DNA of 64,000 nt, taken from NCBI GenBank assembly GCA_963775875.1, contig CAVZKP010000015.1, positions 248,001-312,000 of the forward strand. The letters are read 5' to 3'. Below, in pieces: positions 55,517 through 63,940 of the stretch. The translations under genes and the position numbers were made by a program. Every line of letters starts with the position of its first letter. Positions within the stretch are counted from its first letter, which is position 1. Source of the stretch: AP-15 sp963775875. Its GTDB lineage: Bacteria > Pseudomonadota > Alphaproteobacteria > ATCC43930 > CGMCC-115725. The notes under the pieces were generated by a model, which saw only the letters and a list, made by a program, of their open reading frames with translations, had not been told where the DNA came from and ran no database searches.

Positions 55517-56623
55517 ATGGCGACAGTCAGCAAGATCCGCGTCGGCATTGTCGGGGCCAGTCCAGACCGGGGGTTTGCCTCGATCGCGCACGTCCCGGCG
55601 TTGCAGGCGCTCCCCGAATTCGAGATTAGCGCCGTCTGCACGACCCGTCAGGACTTGGCCGAGGCGGCGGCCAGGCATTTTGGCGTTCCGCTGGCGTTTT
55701 CCGACCCCGAAAAGCTCGCCCTTCATCCTGATGTCGATCTGGTCACGGTTAGCGTCAAGGTCCCCGATCATTACCGGCCGGTCATGGCCGCGATCGAGGC
55801 TGGAAAGCATGTCTATTGCGAATGGCCGCTCGGCCGCGATACCGCCGAGGCGACGCGGATGCTCGATGCGGCCGAACGCCGGGGGATCCGGCACGCGGTC
55901 GGACTGCAGGGCCAAGTGTCTCCGGCGATCAATTTCGTCAAGGATTTGGTCGCCGATGGCTATGTCGGCCGGGTGCTGTCGGCGACGATGATTGCTTGCG
56001 CGCCGAACTGGGGAGCCTCGATCGATCGCGCCTTTCAGGCCGACCGCACCAATGGCGCCAACCTCATGACGATCACCGGCGGCCACACGATCGACGCGCT
56101 ATGCTATTGCCTCGGCGAATTCCGCGAGCTGTCCGCCTTTGTGGTCAGCCAGCGCGACCAGATCCCGCTGCAGGATACGGGCGAGATGGTTGCGAAGACC
56201 TCGCCCGACCAGCTCGTCGTCAACGGCATTGTCGGCGATGGCGCCGTCGTCTCGTTCCAAGTGCGCGGCGGCATGACGCGCGGCACCGAGTTCCTGTTCG
56301 AGATCCACGGCGAAGAGGGCGACCTCCAGCTCACCGCTGCCACGCGTGCTTCGATGCAGCGTCAGGAACTGAATGTGAAGGGCGCTCGAGGCGACGCCGC
56401 GACACTCGTCGATTTGCCAATCCCCGGCAAATACAGGTGGGTGCCGCAAGGGGCGCCGCCCGGGTCCCCCTACAATGTCGCGCAACTCTACCGGAAGTTG
56501 GGTGAGGCGATCCGCGACGGCAAACCCTTCAGCCCCGGTTTCGACGCCGCCCTCACGCGCCACCGCCTGCTCGATAGGATCACGCGCGCCTCGGACACTG
56601 GGATGAAACAGAGAACAGCTTAG
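55517..56623 (+). CDS. Gfo/Idh/MocA-family oxidoreductase
   Basis: A 368-residue NAD(P)-dependent dehydrogenase. The N-terminal Rossmann domain has RVGIVGASPDRGFASIAHVP, DVDLVTVSVKVPDHYRPVM and the EKP-like segment VYCEWPLG (the usual Lys is replaced by Trp). The C-terminal domain contains LMTITGGHTIDALCYCLGEF and ends PFSPGFDAALTRHRLLDRI. Similar enzymes oxidise or reduce sugars and cyclitols, as in galactose-1-dehydrogenase-like proteins. The ATG at 55517 follows GGGAGGG. Loss of the Lys of the EKP motif is notable, because that Lys is catalytic in many members. Confidence 0.92.
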   Translation: MATVSKIRVGIVGASPDRGFASIAHVPALQALPEFEISAVCTTRQDLAEAAARHFGVPLAFSDPEKLALHPDVDLVTVSVKVPDHYRPVMAAIEAGKHVYCEWPLGRDTAEATRMLDAAERRGIRHAVGLQGQVSPAINFVKDLVADGYVGRVLSATMIACAPNWGASIDRAFQADRTNGANLMTITGGHTIDALCYCLGEFRELSAFVVSQRDQIPLQDTGEMVAKTSPDQLVVNGIVGDGAVVSFQVRGGMTRGTEFLFEIHGEEGDLQLTAATRASMQRQELNVKGARGDAATLVDLPIPGKYRWVPQGAPPGSPYNVAQLYRKLGEAIRDGKPFSPGFDAALTRHRLLDRITRASDTGMKQRTA

Positions 56624-56688
56624 GCCACGGCCTCGCGGTAAGGCTTATCCTCGCCCCGAAAGGCAGCGACCATCGGAGACATTGGCTG

Positions 56689-57381
56689 ATGAACCTTAAC
56701 TCGGACTTCAACACTCGCGCCGCCGTCCACGCCGCCCGGTTAGACTGGACACCGTCGCCTATCCCCGGGGTCGACCGGAGGATGCTCGACCGGATCGGGG
56801 ATGAAGTAGCGCGTGCGACCTCGATTGTTCGCTACGCCTCGAACAGCCATTTCTCGGCACACACCCATGGCGGGGGCGAGGAGTTCCTGGTGCTGGACGG
56901 CGTCTTCCAGGACGAGCATGGCGACTACCCCGCCGGGACCTATGTTCGCAACCCACCGACCAGCCGGCACACACCTGGTTCCGAACCGGGGTGTACGCTC
57001 TTTGTCAAGCTCTGGCAGTTCGACCCGGACGACCGCACCCAGCTGCATACCGAGACCTTCGGCCTCCCATTCCTGCCTGCACCCGGTCTTCCCGGTGTCG
57101 AACGGGCGATGTTGTTCGAGACCGCAACGGAGCGCGTCCGCCTGGAACGTTGGGCGCCTCGGGCCGTGGTCGACATGCCGGCCCCAGGCGGGATCGAGTT
57201 GTTCGTTCTCGACGGCAGCTTCAGCGAAGCCGGCGACGAGTTCATGCCGCATTCGTGGCTCAGGCTCCCGGCCGGTTCGAGATTGCAAGCCACCGCAGGC
57301 CGGGGCGGGTGCAAGCTTTGGGTCAAATCAGACCATCTCGCGCGTGATCTGCGCTTTCCGGCTGCCGCGGCGACGGGCTGA
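56689..57381 (+). CDS. ChrR-like double cupin protein
   Basis: A 230-residue protein with two cupin domains. The first has HFSAHTHGGGEEFLVLDGVF, the metal-binding motif of ChrR-type cupins, and TYVRNPPTSRHTPGSEPGC. The second (VVDMPAPGGIELFVLDGSFS, then PHSWLRLPAGSRL) has fewer metal ligands. In Rhodobacter ChrR this domain senses singlet oxygen while a separate N-terminal domain binds the ECF sigma; that domain is missing here. An enzymatic role in the catabolic block is therefore more likely than sigma control. Confidence 0.87.
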   Translation: MNLNSDFNTRAAVHAARLDWTPSPIPGVDRRMLDRIGDEVARATSIVRYASNSHFSAHTHGGGEEFLVLDGVFQDEHGDYPAGTYVRNPPTSRHTPGSEPGCTLFVKLWQFDPDDRTQLHTETFGLPFLPAPGLPGVERAMLFETATERVRLERWAPRAVVDMPAPGGIELFVLDGSFSEAGDEFMPHSWLRLPAGSRLQATAGRGGCKLWVKSDHLARDLRFPAAAATG

Positions 57382-57825
57382 AACAGGATTCAACTGGTTG
57401 AGAAACGGCAATGGTCTCCCGAAGTCCGAACAGCTCACTGCGCGATAAAGCCGCCGTCGATCACCAGCTCGGTGCCGGTGACAAACGAGGCTTCGTCCGA
57501 GGCTAATAGGTCAACGCGACCGCTTCTCGCGCGATTGCTTCTCGCGAAGTGTTGGCGTCGGCCCTTCTGCGCAATAATTGGTCCAACACAATCAGCCTGC
57601 GATCGTCAAACTCGGCGTCAACCAACGCAGCGTCGGCTGCGCGGCGAAATAGCGCGTAGGTAATTTCCGAGCCTACCGTGGTGGACGTCGCCGTCCGATA
57701 TTGTGCAGCACAGCCTCGGATAAGGCTATCTGCCGCCTGAAACGTGGCGGTTTGGATCCAGGTTTCAGCGGCCAACCCAGGCAGGGAATCAGAGGCAGCA
57801 CCCTCGTTCTGAAAGGAGCGATGTT
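57382..57825. other. Degenerate intergenic region
   Basis: A 444-base stretch between the cupin and slipin genes. Its left end carries the SDR remnant (57435-57508). The remainder has no recognised protein; a 90-codon minus-strand frame (57503-57775) lacks family features and was not accepted. A GAAAGGAG ten bases before the slipin ATG is that gene's ribosome-binding site. Confidence 0.6.
57435..57508 (-). pseudogene. C-terminal remnant of a short-chain dehydrogenase gene
   Basis: The minus strand reads LLASDEASFVTGTELVIDGG followed by FIAQ and a stop, the invariant end of SDR-family dehydrogenases. Everything upstream is replaced by unrelated sequence, so only ~25 codons remain. Confidence 0.85.
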
Positions 57826-58701
57826 ATGTTCTTCTCAACTCTATATATGATCCCGCTCGTCGTAATCATCGCCATTCCCCTCGCCCTGGTTCTGATTACC
57901 TCGGCGGTAAAAATCCTGCGCGAATATGAGCGGGCGGTGGTCTTTACTCTCGGGCGCTTTCAACGGGTCAAAGGGCCGGGCCTCGTCCTGCTGATACCCT
58001 TTTTCCAGGAGATGGTGCGGGTGGATTTGCGCATCCAGGTCATCGAGATCCCGAGCCAGGATGTGATTTCCCGCGACAACGTGTCGATGAAGGTCGACGC
58101 CGTCCTGTATTTCAACGTCGTCGATCCCGAACGGGCGATCATTCATGTTCAGCACTACCTTCCGGCGACCAACATGCTGGCCCAGACCACCCTACGCGCA
58201 GTGCTGGGGCAGCACGAGCTTGACGAGATGCTGGCCGAGCGGAAAAAGTTGAGCACCGACGTCCAGAGCATTCTCGACGCCCAGACTGAAACCTGGGGTA
58301 TCAAGGTCAGCAACGTCGAGATCAGAACCGTCGAACTCACCGAAAACATGGTGCGCGCGATCGCCAAACAGGCGGAGGCAGAACGCGACCGGCGTGCCAA
58401 GATCATCCATGCGGAAGCCGAGTTCCAGGCCTCGCAAACCCTGGTCAACGCCGCCCAGATCCTGTCGAGCATTCCTGCCGCCATGCAGTTGCGCTACCTG
58501 CAAACCTTGACCGAGATCGGCGCCGAACAGAATTCCACCGTGGTCTTTCCAATGCCGATCGACCTGATCAAGCCGTTCCTCGACCTGATCGAGAAACCCG
58601 GCAAGGCGGCTGGAGCCAACGGCGCCGCCCGTGTTCCGCTGATCCGGGACGCCGCGCTGGGCGTGTCAGGAACGAATTCACATGGTGAAACCCTCGAATA
58701 G
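57826..58701 (+). CDS. Slipin (stomatin-like SPFH membrane protein)
   Basis: A 291-residue protein with an N-terminal membrane hairpin (MFFSTLYMIPLVVIIAIPLA) and a full SPFH domain: YERAVVFTLGRFQRVKGPGL, VIEIPSQDVISRDNVSMKVD and ETWGIKVSNVEIRTVELTEN. A coiled coil (AEAERDRRAKIIHAEAEFQA) comes before the C-terminus. Slipins assemble in membrane microdomains; many are paired with an NfeD protease, which is absent here. The ATG at 57826 is preceded by AAAGGAG. It opens the stress/energy block. Confidence 0.93.
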   Translation: MFFSTLYMIPLVVIIAIPLALVLITSAVKILREYERAVVFTLGRFQRVKGPGLVLLIPFFQEMVRVDLRIQVIEIPSQDVISRDNVSMKVDAVLYFNVVDPERAIIHVQHYLPATNMLAQTTLRAVLGQHELDEMLAERKKLSTDVQSILDAQTETWGIKVSNVEIRTVELTENMVRAIAKQAEAERDRRAKIIHAEAEFQASQTLVNAAQILSSIPAAMQLRYLQTLTEIGAEQNSTVVFPMPIDLIKPFLDLIEKPGKAAGANGAARVPLIRDAALGVSGTNSHGETLE

Positions 58702-58714
58702 AGGGTTCCCATGC

Positions 58715-58794
58715 GCCTTCCCTGCTTCGTGCCCTCCCTGCCTCCTGCCCTCCCTGCCTCCTGCCTTCCCCGGCTCCTGCCTTCCCTGGCTCGG
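58715..58794. repeat. Five tandem 16-base pyrimidine-rich repeats
   Basis: Units of GCCCTCCCTGCCTCCT, two identical and three with one to four changes, run head to tail between the slipin stop and the next start. Sixteen is not a multiple of three, so this is non-coding; it lies in the leader of the downstream gene. Confidence 0.92.
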
Positions 58795-58846
58795 GCAATG
58801 CAGCAAGACCATTGCCGGGCGCCGCGTCGTCCTGAAAGAGGAACAA

Positions 58847-59404
58847 ATGGAAACAGCTGACACCGTCATCGCCGTCTTTACCGACCATCACGCCGCGGAA
58901 ACAGCCGTCAAACAGCTGACCGCGGGCGGCTTCGAGATGAAGAACCTCAGCGTCGTCGGCAAGGGCTACCACACCGAAGAAAAAGTCGTCGGCTTCTACA
59001 GCGCGGGCGATCGGATCAAGTTCTGGGGGACGCGGGGAGCGTTCTGGGGTGGTCTCTGGGGGTTGTTCTTCGGCGGGTTATTCATGATCATTCCGGTCGT
59101 GGGCCATGTCATCGTGCTCGGATATCTGGCCGTCGTGGCGCTTTCCGGCATCGAGAGCGCTGTCGTCGTTGGCGGGCTGAGCGCGCTCGGCGCCGCGCTC
59201 TACAGCATCGGCGTGCCGAGGGACAGCGTGATCCAATACGAGGCGGCGGTCAAAGCCGACGGCTTTCTAGTGATGGCGCACGGCACAGCAGCGGAAATGG
59301 CGCGCGCCAGGGCGATCCTCGGGACAACTAACCCCTCGCGCCTCGATGTTCATGCGGGCAAGGCGACGGCGTCAGCGGATCATCTCGTCCATGCCGGCGG
59401 GTGA
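58847..59404 (+). CDS. Glycine-zipper membrane protein (general-stress/DUF1269-like)
   Basis: A 185-residue protein. The N-terminus ETADTVIAVFTDHHAAETAV and FEMKNLSVVGKGYHTEEKVV form the ferredoxin-like stress domain seen in general stress protein 17M and DUF1269. Two Gly-rich membrane hairpins follow (FWGGLWGLFFGGLFMIIPVV and VVGGLSALGAALYSIGVP), then IQYEAAVKADGFLVMAHG. The role is unknown; relatives are stress-induced. The ATG at 58847 with AAGAGGAA upstream is chosen, since a frame from 58682 would read through the tandem repeats. Confidence 0.85.
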   Translation: METADTVIAVFTDHHAAETAVKQLTAGGFEMKNLSVVGKGYHTEEKVVGFYSAGDRIKFWGTRGAFWGGLWGLFFGGLFMIIPVVGHVIVLGYLAVVALSGIESAVVVGGLSALGAALYSIGVPRDSVIQYEAAVKADGFLVMAHGTAAEMARARAILGTTNPSRLDVHAGKATASADHLVHAGG

Positions 59405-59461
59405 ATGGCGCCATCCAGATGGCCTTGAGATCCATGGGTGCGTGACACAAGGGAGGTCGCC

Positions 59462-59845
59462 ATGAAGATGCTCGCCGCCGCGATCGTGATTGGACCGCTC
59501 CTTTTGATCGGAGCACTGCCCGCCGCCGCTCAGTCGACTATGCCGCCTGGCTCGGGCGCGTCGGTCCAAACCCCTGCCCCCGTCGATACGGCGGCCGATC
59601 GGGACAAGTACAAGCAGAAAGCGCGGGACGAAGTGCAGGCGTGGCAACGAAAGTTAAGCGAGAAAGTGGCGGCCAGAGGGAACGCGGCTGACAGCGCGGC
59701 CGAGAATGATCTGGACAAGGCTTGGATCAAGACCGAGGCTGCGTCAGATAGGTTGCAGACCGTCGGCGCCGAAGGCTGGGACAGCGCCAAAGCCTCTTTC
59801 GAGGCGGCATCGCGCGAACTGGCGGCCGCCTTGGACAGGATTTGA
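59462..59845 (+). CDS. Small exported protein, unrecognised
   Basis: A 127-residue protein with a signal peptide (MKMLAAAIVIGPLLLIGALP, then AAAQ as the cleavage site). The mature part starts Ser/Pro-rich and continues as a charged, all-helical region (KYKQKARDEVQAWQRKLSEK, DRLQTVGAEGWDSAKASFEA) without cysteines. It probably acts in the periplasm. The start follows GGGAGG. No family is recognised with confidence, though the helical part resembles small coiled-coil stress proteins. It lies between two stress-type membrane protein genes. Confidence 0.8.
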   Translation: MKMLAAAIVIGPLLLIGALPAAAQSTMPPGSGASVQTPAPVDTAADRDKYKQKARDEVQAWQRKLSEKVAARGNAADSAAENDLDKAWIKTEAASDRLQTVGAEGWDSAKASFEAASRELAAALDRI

Positions 59846-59941
59846 CCCAAGGGAAGGGCCAGCAGGCGGGAGCCTGAACCGACCTGGAAGCTCGGCTCTT
59901 TCGGTGAGCCGACAACGAGGTTGGCGAGGGTAAAGTAGATC

Positions 59942-62335
59942 ATGGCCACGATTGTTCCATCGCCCTCCACCAGCACCGCGCTCGCCAAGCCGCCGGGCGC
60001 CGCGAACAATAATCGGCCGGGCGGGCTGACCGGCGACGAGGCGCGCCGGCGGCTGGCGAAATTCGGCCCGAACGCGATGCCCGATACCTCGCTGCATCCG
60101 TTGCGGATGGCGCTCGAAAAATTCTGGGCGCCGGTGCCGTGGATGCTCGAGGCCGCGATCGTGCTCGAACTGGTGCTCGGCAAATATGTCGAGGCGGCGA
60201 TCATCGCCCTTCTGCTGGTGTTCAACGCCGCGCTCGGACTGTTCCAGGAGGGCCGCGCCCAGGCCACCCTCGCCGCGCTGAAGTCGCGGCTGGCGCTGAA
60301 CGCGTCGGTGCGGCGCGACAGCGAGTGGCACACCGTGCCGGCGGCCGAACTGGTGCCGGGCGATCTCGTCAAGCTGTCGCTCGGCGGCGTGGTCGCCGCC
60401 GATGTGCGGCTCACCGAGGGAGAAATTCTGCTCGACCAGTCGATGCTGACCGGTGAATCGATCCCGATCGAAGCCGGTGCGGGGGTAGAGACCTTTGCCG
60501 GGGCGCTGGTGCGGCGCGGCGAAGCGGTGGCCGAGGTCACCGCGACCGGCGCGCGCACCAAGTTCGGCCGCACCGCGGAGCTGGTCCGCACCGCCCATGT
60601 CGTGAGCTCGCAGCAGAAGGCGGTGTTGCGCGTGGTGCGCAATCTCGCTCTGTTCAACGGCGCCGTCATCGCCTGCCTGGTGGTTTATTGCTACGTCCTC
60701 GGATTGCCGCCGGGCGAGATCATTCCCCTGGTCCTGACGGCGGTCCTGGCATCGATCCCGGTCGCCTTGCCGGCCACCTTCACCCTGGCCTCGGCGCTCG
60801 GGGCGCGCGCCTTGGCCAAGCAGGGCGTTTTGCCGACCCGCCTCTCCGCAGTGGACGAAGCGGCGACGATGGATGTGCTGTGCGCCGACAAGACCGGCAC
60901 CTTGACCCGAAACGAGCTGAAGGTGACGGATGTTCGGGCGATGCCGGGGTTCGACACAGCGCAGGTTCTCACACTGGCCGCGCTGGCCAGTTCCGAGGGG
61001 GGACAGGACCCGGTCGATGGCGCCATCCGCGCGGCCGCGCAGGGCCAGGCCGCCGCCGGCAAGGCCGCCGCCGATACGCCGCAACTGATAAAGTTCGTAC
61101 CGTTCGACCCGGCGACGAAGATGTCCGAGGCGACGGCCGCGGACCCGGATGGCGCAACCCAGCGGATCGTGAAGGGCGCCTTTGCCGTGGTCGTCGGCCT
61201 CGCCCAGCCGTCGCCGAGCGCGACCGCGGCGGCGACAGCGCTCGAAGGCCAGGGTTTCCGAGTTCTGGCGGTCGCGGCCGGACCAGCGGCGGCGATGAAG
61301 CTCGTCGGGCTGATCGCGCTCAGCGATCCGCCGCGCGCCGATTCGGCGGCGCTCATCACCGAATTGCACGCTCTAGGGGTCCGCGCGGTGATGGTGACCG
61401 GCGACGCGCCGGCGACCGCGGCGATCGTGGCGCATGCGGTCGGGCTCGATGGCGCCGTCTGTCCGCCCGGGGCGATCCCCGACGGCGTACGCCCCGAGAA
61501 ATTCGCGGTGTTCGCCGGCGTGCTGCCGGAAGACAAGTACAAACTGGTCAAGGCGTTTCAGCAGGGCGGCCACACCGTCGGCATGTGCGGCGACGGCGCC
61601 AACGACGCGCCGGCATTGCGCCAGGCCCAGATCGGCATCGCGGTCTCGACTGCCACCGACGTCGCCAAATCGGCCGCCGGCATGGTGCTGACCGAGCCGG
61701 GCCTGGCCGGCATCGTCGCCGCGGTCAAGGAAGGGCGGGTGATTTTCCAGCGCATCCTGACCTACACCTTGAACTCGATCATCAAAAAGATCGTGACGGT
61801 GCTGTTTCTGGCATTCGGCCTGATCATGACCGGTCATGCGATCCTGACCCCGCTGCTGATGGTCATTATCATGGTCGCCGGCGATTTCCTGTCGATGTCG
61901 CTGACCACCGACAAGGTGCGGCCGTCGCCGCTGCCGAATGCGTGGCATATCGGCAATTTGACGATTGCCGGGGTGATCATGGGGGTCTGCCTGCTGGCCT
62001 TTTGCACCGGCGTGCTGGCGGTCGGCAAATTTGCCCTGGGGCTTGGAACCGGGCGGCTGCGAACCCTGGCGTTTGTCGTCATCGTGTTCGGCAGCCAGGC
62101 GACACTCTACGCCATCCGTCAGCGCCGGTATCTGTGGGGTTCGCGACCGAGCCTTTGGCTCGCCGTGTCGTCGGTCGCCGATATCATGATTGCTTTGACA
62201 TTGGCCGTGGGCGGGATCGCCATGACGCCCTTGCCGGCGGTGGTCGCGGCTGGCGGGCTTGCCGCAGCGGCGGTGTTCGCCTTCGTGCTGGACGCGGTCA
62301 AGGTTCCGGTATTCGCCCGGCTCGGGATCGCATAG
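59942..62335 (+). CDS. P-type ATPase, plasma-membrane H+-ATPase type
   Basis: A 797-residue cation pump of the P3A class, which exports protons using ATP. It shows GLTGDEARRRLAKFGPNAMP (cation-ATPase N domain), DQSMLTGESIPIE (TGE dephosphorylation loop), the phosphorylation site CADKTGTLTRNEL, VMVTGDAPATAA and the hinge GDGANDAPALRQAQ. About ten membrane segments are visible, and the C-terminus is short, without the plant-type autoinhibitory tail. It could restore proton-motive force or pH under acid or low-energy conditions. It precedes a polyphosphate kinase gene by 67 bases. Confidence 0.93.
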   Translation: MATIVPSPSTSTALAKPPGAANNNRPGGLTGDEARRRLAKFGPNAMPDTSLHPLRMALEKFWAPVPWMLEAAIVLELVLGKYVEAAIIALLLVFNAALGLFQEGRAQATLAALKSRLALNASVRRDSEWHTVPAAELVPGDLVKLSLGGVVAADVRLTEGEILLDQSMLTGESIPIEAGAGVETFAGALVRRGEAVAEVTATGARTKFGRTAELVRTAHVVSSQQKAVLRVVRNLALFNGAVIACLVVYCYVLGLPPGEIIPLVLTAVLASIPVALPATFTLASALGARALAKQGVLPTRLSAVDEAATMDVLCADKTGTLTRNELKVTDVRAMPGFDTAQVLTLAALASSEGGQDPVDGAIRAAAQGQAAAGKAAADTPQLIKFVPFDPATKMSEATAADPDGATQRIVKGAFAVVVGLAQPSPSATAAATALEGQGFRVLAVAAGPAAAMKLVGLIALSDPPRADSAALITELHALGVRAVMVTGDAPATAAIVAHAVGLDGAVCPPGAIPDGVRPEKFAVFAGVLPEDKYKLVKAFQQGGHTVGMCGDGANDAPALRQAQIGIAVSTATDVAKSAAGMVLTEPGLAGIVAAVKEGRVIFQRILTYTLNSIIKKIVTVLFLAFGLIMTGHAILTPLLMVIIMVAGDFLSMSLTTDKVRPSPLPNAWHIGNLTIAGVIMGVCLLAFCTGVLAVGKFALGLGTGRLRTLAFVVIVFGSQATLYAIRQRRYLWGSRPSLWLAVSSVADIMIALTLAVGGIAMTPLPAVVAAGGLAAAAVFAFVLDAVKVPVFARLGIA

Positions 62336-62402
62336 CGCGCTGCCGCGACCAGCCCGACGCGGTGGCATCGCGGATGCGGCCAGTGCCGCCGAAAGGAAGA
62401 AG

Positions 62403-63272
62403 ATGAGGATCAATTCCAAGGATTTTCGGGTGCGGGAGGGAGACGAGGTCGATCTTGGCAAGTGGCCGACGACGGTAAAGCCGGTTTACCAGTCGAAAGC
62501 GCAGTATCACCTGCTTCTGGCAGAGCATGTTGCACAATTGAGCGCCTTGCAGCAGCTGCTCTATGCATCCGATTCCTACGCCGTCCTGCTGATCTTTCAG
62601 GCGATGGACGCGGCGGGGAAAGACGGTGCGATCAAGCACGTGATGTCGGGGGTGAACCCGCAAGGCTGCCAGGTGTTCAGCTACCAACATCCCAGCGCGA
62701 TCGAACTGCAGCACGATTTTCTATGGCGCACCACCCGCGATCTGCCGGAACGCGGGCGGATCGGGATTTTCAACCGCTCGTATTACGAGGAGGTGTTGAT
62801 CGTCCGCGTGCATCCGGAAATTCTTCGCAGCGAAGGGCTCGCGGACGCGCCGCAGGACAGCAAGAAGATCTGGCGCGACCGCTATCGCTCGATCGCGAAT
62901 TTGGAGCGACACCTCGACGATAACGGCACCCGGATCATCAAATTCTACCTTCACCTCTCAAAGGAGGAGCAGCGCAGGCGCTTTCTGCAACGCATCGACC
63001 AGCCGGAAAAGAACTGGAAATTCAGTCTCGCCGATGTCGAGGAGCGCAAGTTCTGGAAGGATTATATGAAGGCGTATGAGGAATGCCTCAGCGCGACCAG
63101 CACCCGGCATGCCCCCTGGTACGTGGTTCCGGCCGACGACAAGGAGAACGCGCGGCTGATCGTGTCCCGGATCGTGCTCGATACGCTTGAGGGTCTGGAG
63201 ATGGCTTATCCCAAAACCAGCGCGGAGCGGCACCGGGAGTTGCTGGCGATCCGCGAGCGGCTGGCAAAGTGA
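62403..63272 (+). CDS. ppk2: Polyphosphate kinase 2 (PPK2) family protein
   Basis: A 289-residue PPK2 enzyme that transfers phosphate between polyphosphate and nucleotides. The Walker A segment is LLIFQAMDAAGKDGAIKHVM and Walker B is IGIFNRSYYEEVLIVRVHPE; the lid region has FYLHLSKEEQRRRFLQRID. The length and single domain match class I/III PPK2, which regenerate ADP or ATP from polyphosphate. The ATG at 62403 follows AAAGGAAG. It may supply ATP for the adjacent proton pump, a link inferred only from position. It converges with the DUF202 gene. Confidence 0.94.
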   Translation: MRINSKDFRVREGDEVDLGKWPTTVKPVYQSKAQYHLLLAEHVAQLSALQQLLYASDSYAVLLIFQAMDAAGKDGAIKHVMSGVNPQGCQVFSYQHPSAIELQHDFLWRTTRDLPERGRIGIFNRSYYEEVLIVRVHPEILRSEGLADAPQDSKKIWRDRYRSIANLERHLDDNGTRIIKFYLHLSKEEQRRRFLQRIDQPEKNWKFSLADVEERKFWKDYMKAYEECLSATSTRHAPWYVVPADDKENARLIVSRIVLDTLEGLEMAYPKTSAERHRELLAIRERLAK

Positions 63273-63317
63273 GCGATCGAAGGTGCGACAGCTGCGCGGC
63301 TTGGAGTTGCTGCCGGG

Positions 63318-63704
63318 TCAAAGCCTGTTGATCAGAGCATGCGACAGATAAAGGAACAAGGCGCAGCCGAGTAGGACCAGCAGGGCAGCGAGCGCGACAT
63401 CGATGCGCGAGCCCGTCCCCGGGTGCTGCTCGTCGCTGTCGATGTATCGAGCGGCGATCATGAAGCGGGCCGCCGCGATCGCGACCATCGCCGTGCCGAG
63501 TACGATCAGCGCCAGCCCGGCAATATTGCCGAATCTCTGGCCCGGCAATGACAGCGTGCGGCCCGCCAGGGAGGGAGCGGCGACCTCGAGGAACAGATCG
63601 AATTTTTCCACGATGAAGCCGAAGGCCATCACCGCGATGGCGGTGCGGACCCAGGCGAGGAAGGTACGCTCGTTCGCCGAATGATCTGAAAAATTCTTGA
63701 TCAT
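63318..63704 (-). CDS. DUF202 (YidH-like) membrane protein
   Basis: A 128-residue protein. ANERTFLAWVRTAIAVMAFG is the DUF202 signature, and three membrane segments are present (IAVMAFGFIVEKF, GLALIVLGTAMVAIAAA, VALAALLVLLGCALFLYL). The ATG at 63704 gives MIKNFSDHSANERTFLAW, close to family starts; a longer frame adds unrelated basic residues. Found in many stress-related clusters, the family has no established activity. Confidence 0.9.
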   Translation of the reverse strand: MIKNFSDHSANERTFLAWVRTAIAVMAFGFIVEKFDLFLEVAAPSLAGRTLSLPGQRFGNIAGLALIVLGTAMVAIAAARFMIAARYIDSDEQHPGTGSRIDVALAALLVLLGCALFLYLSHALINRL

Positions 63705-63763
63705 GTCGCTTGATGTCGGCCGACCCTTGTCGCCCTTTGGCCAGTCGCGACCGATCTTACCTG

Positions 63764-63940
63764 CTACGGCGCGGCCGCGCACGAGAGCCCGTGAAACCCG
63801 TAGCGTCGGATACCCTGCGATCGCAGCTCCTTCGGGATCGACAGCACCCGCGCCGCCTGCGGCAGCCCGGCGTGAAAGGCGGCGTCGAATGAAGAGCCGC
63901 TGTTCAGCGCCAGCACCGGCCGAGGTTCGGCTCCGGTCAC
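63764..63940 (-). pseudogene. Acetate kinase gene, internally deleted and truncated
   Basis: A 58-codon frame joins two distant parts of AckA: the N-terminal strand PVLALNSGSS and the substrate-region segment FDAAFHAGLPQAARVLSIPK, followed by GIRRYGFHGLS. About 170 residues between them are missing, as is everything after. The GTG start overlaps a TGA of an upstream frame that enters from the window's edge. A normal acetate kinase has ~400 residues, so this is not functional. Confidence 0.85.

Noticed and set aside
48821..57381. A genomic island inserted at tRNA-Thr
   Set aside because: No integrase gene and no second copy of the tRNA 3' end was found in the window, so insertion at this site is not supported, although the region looks accessory.
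57503..57775. A 90-residue minus-strand protein
   Set aside because: There is no motif and no good ribosome site, and it runs into the SDR remnant; it is probably chance.
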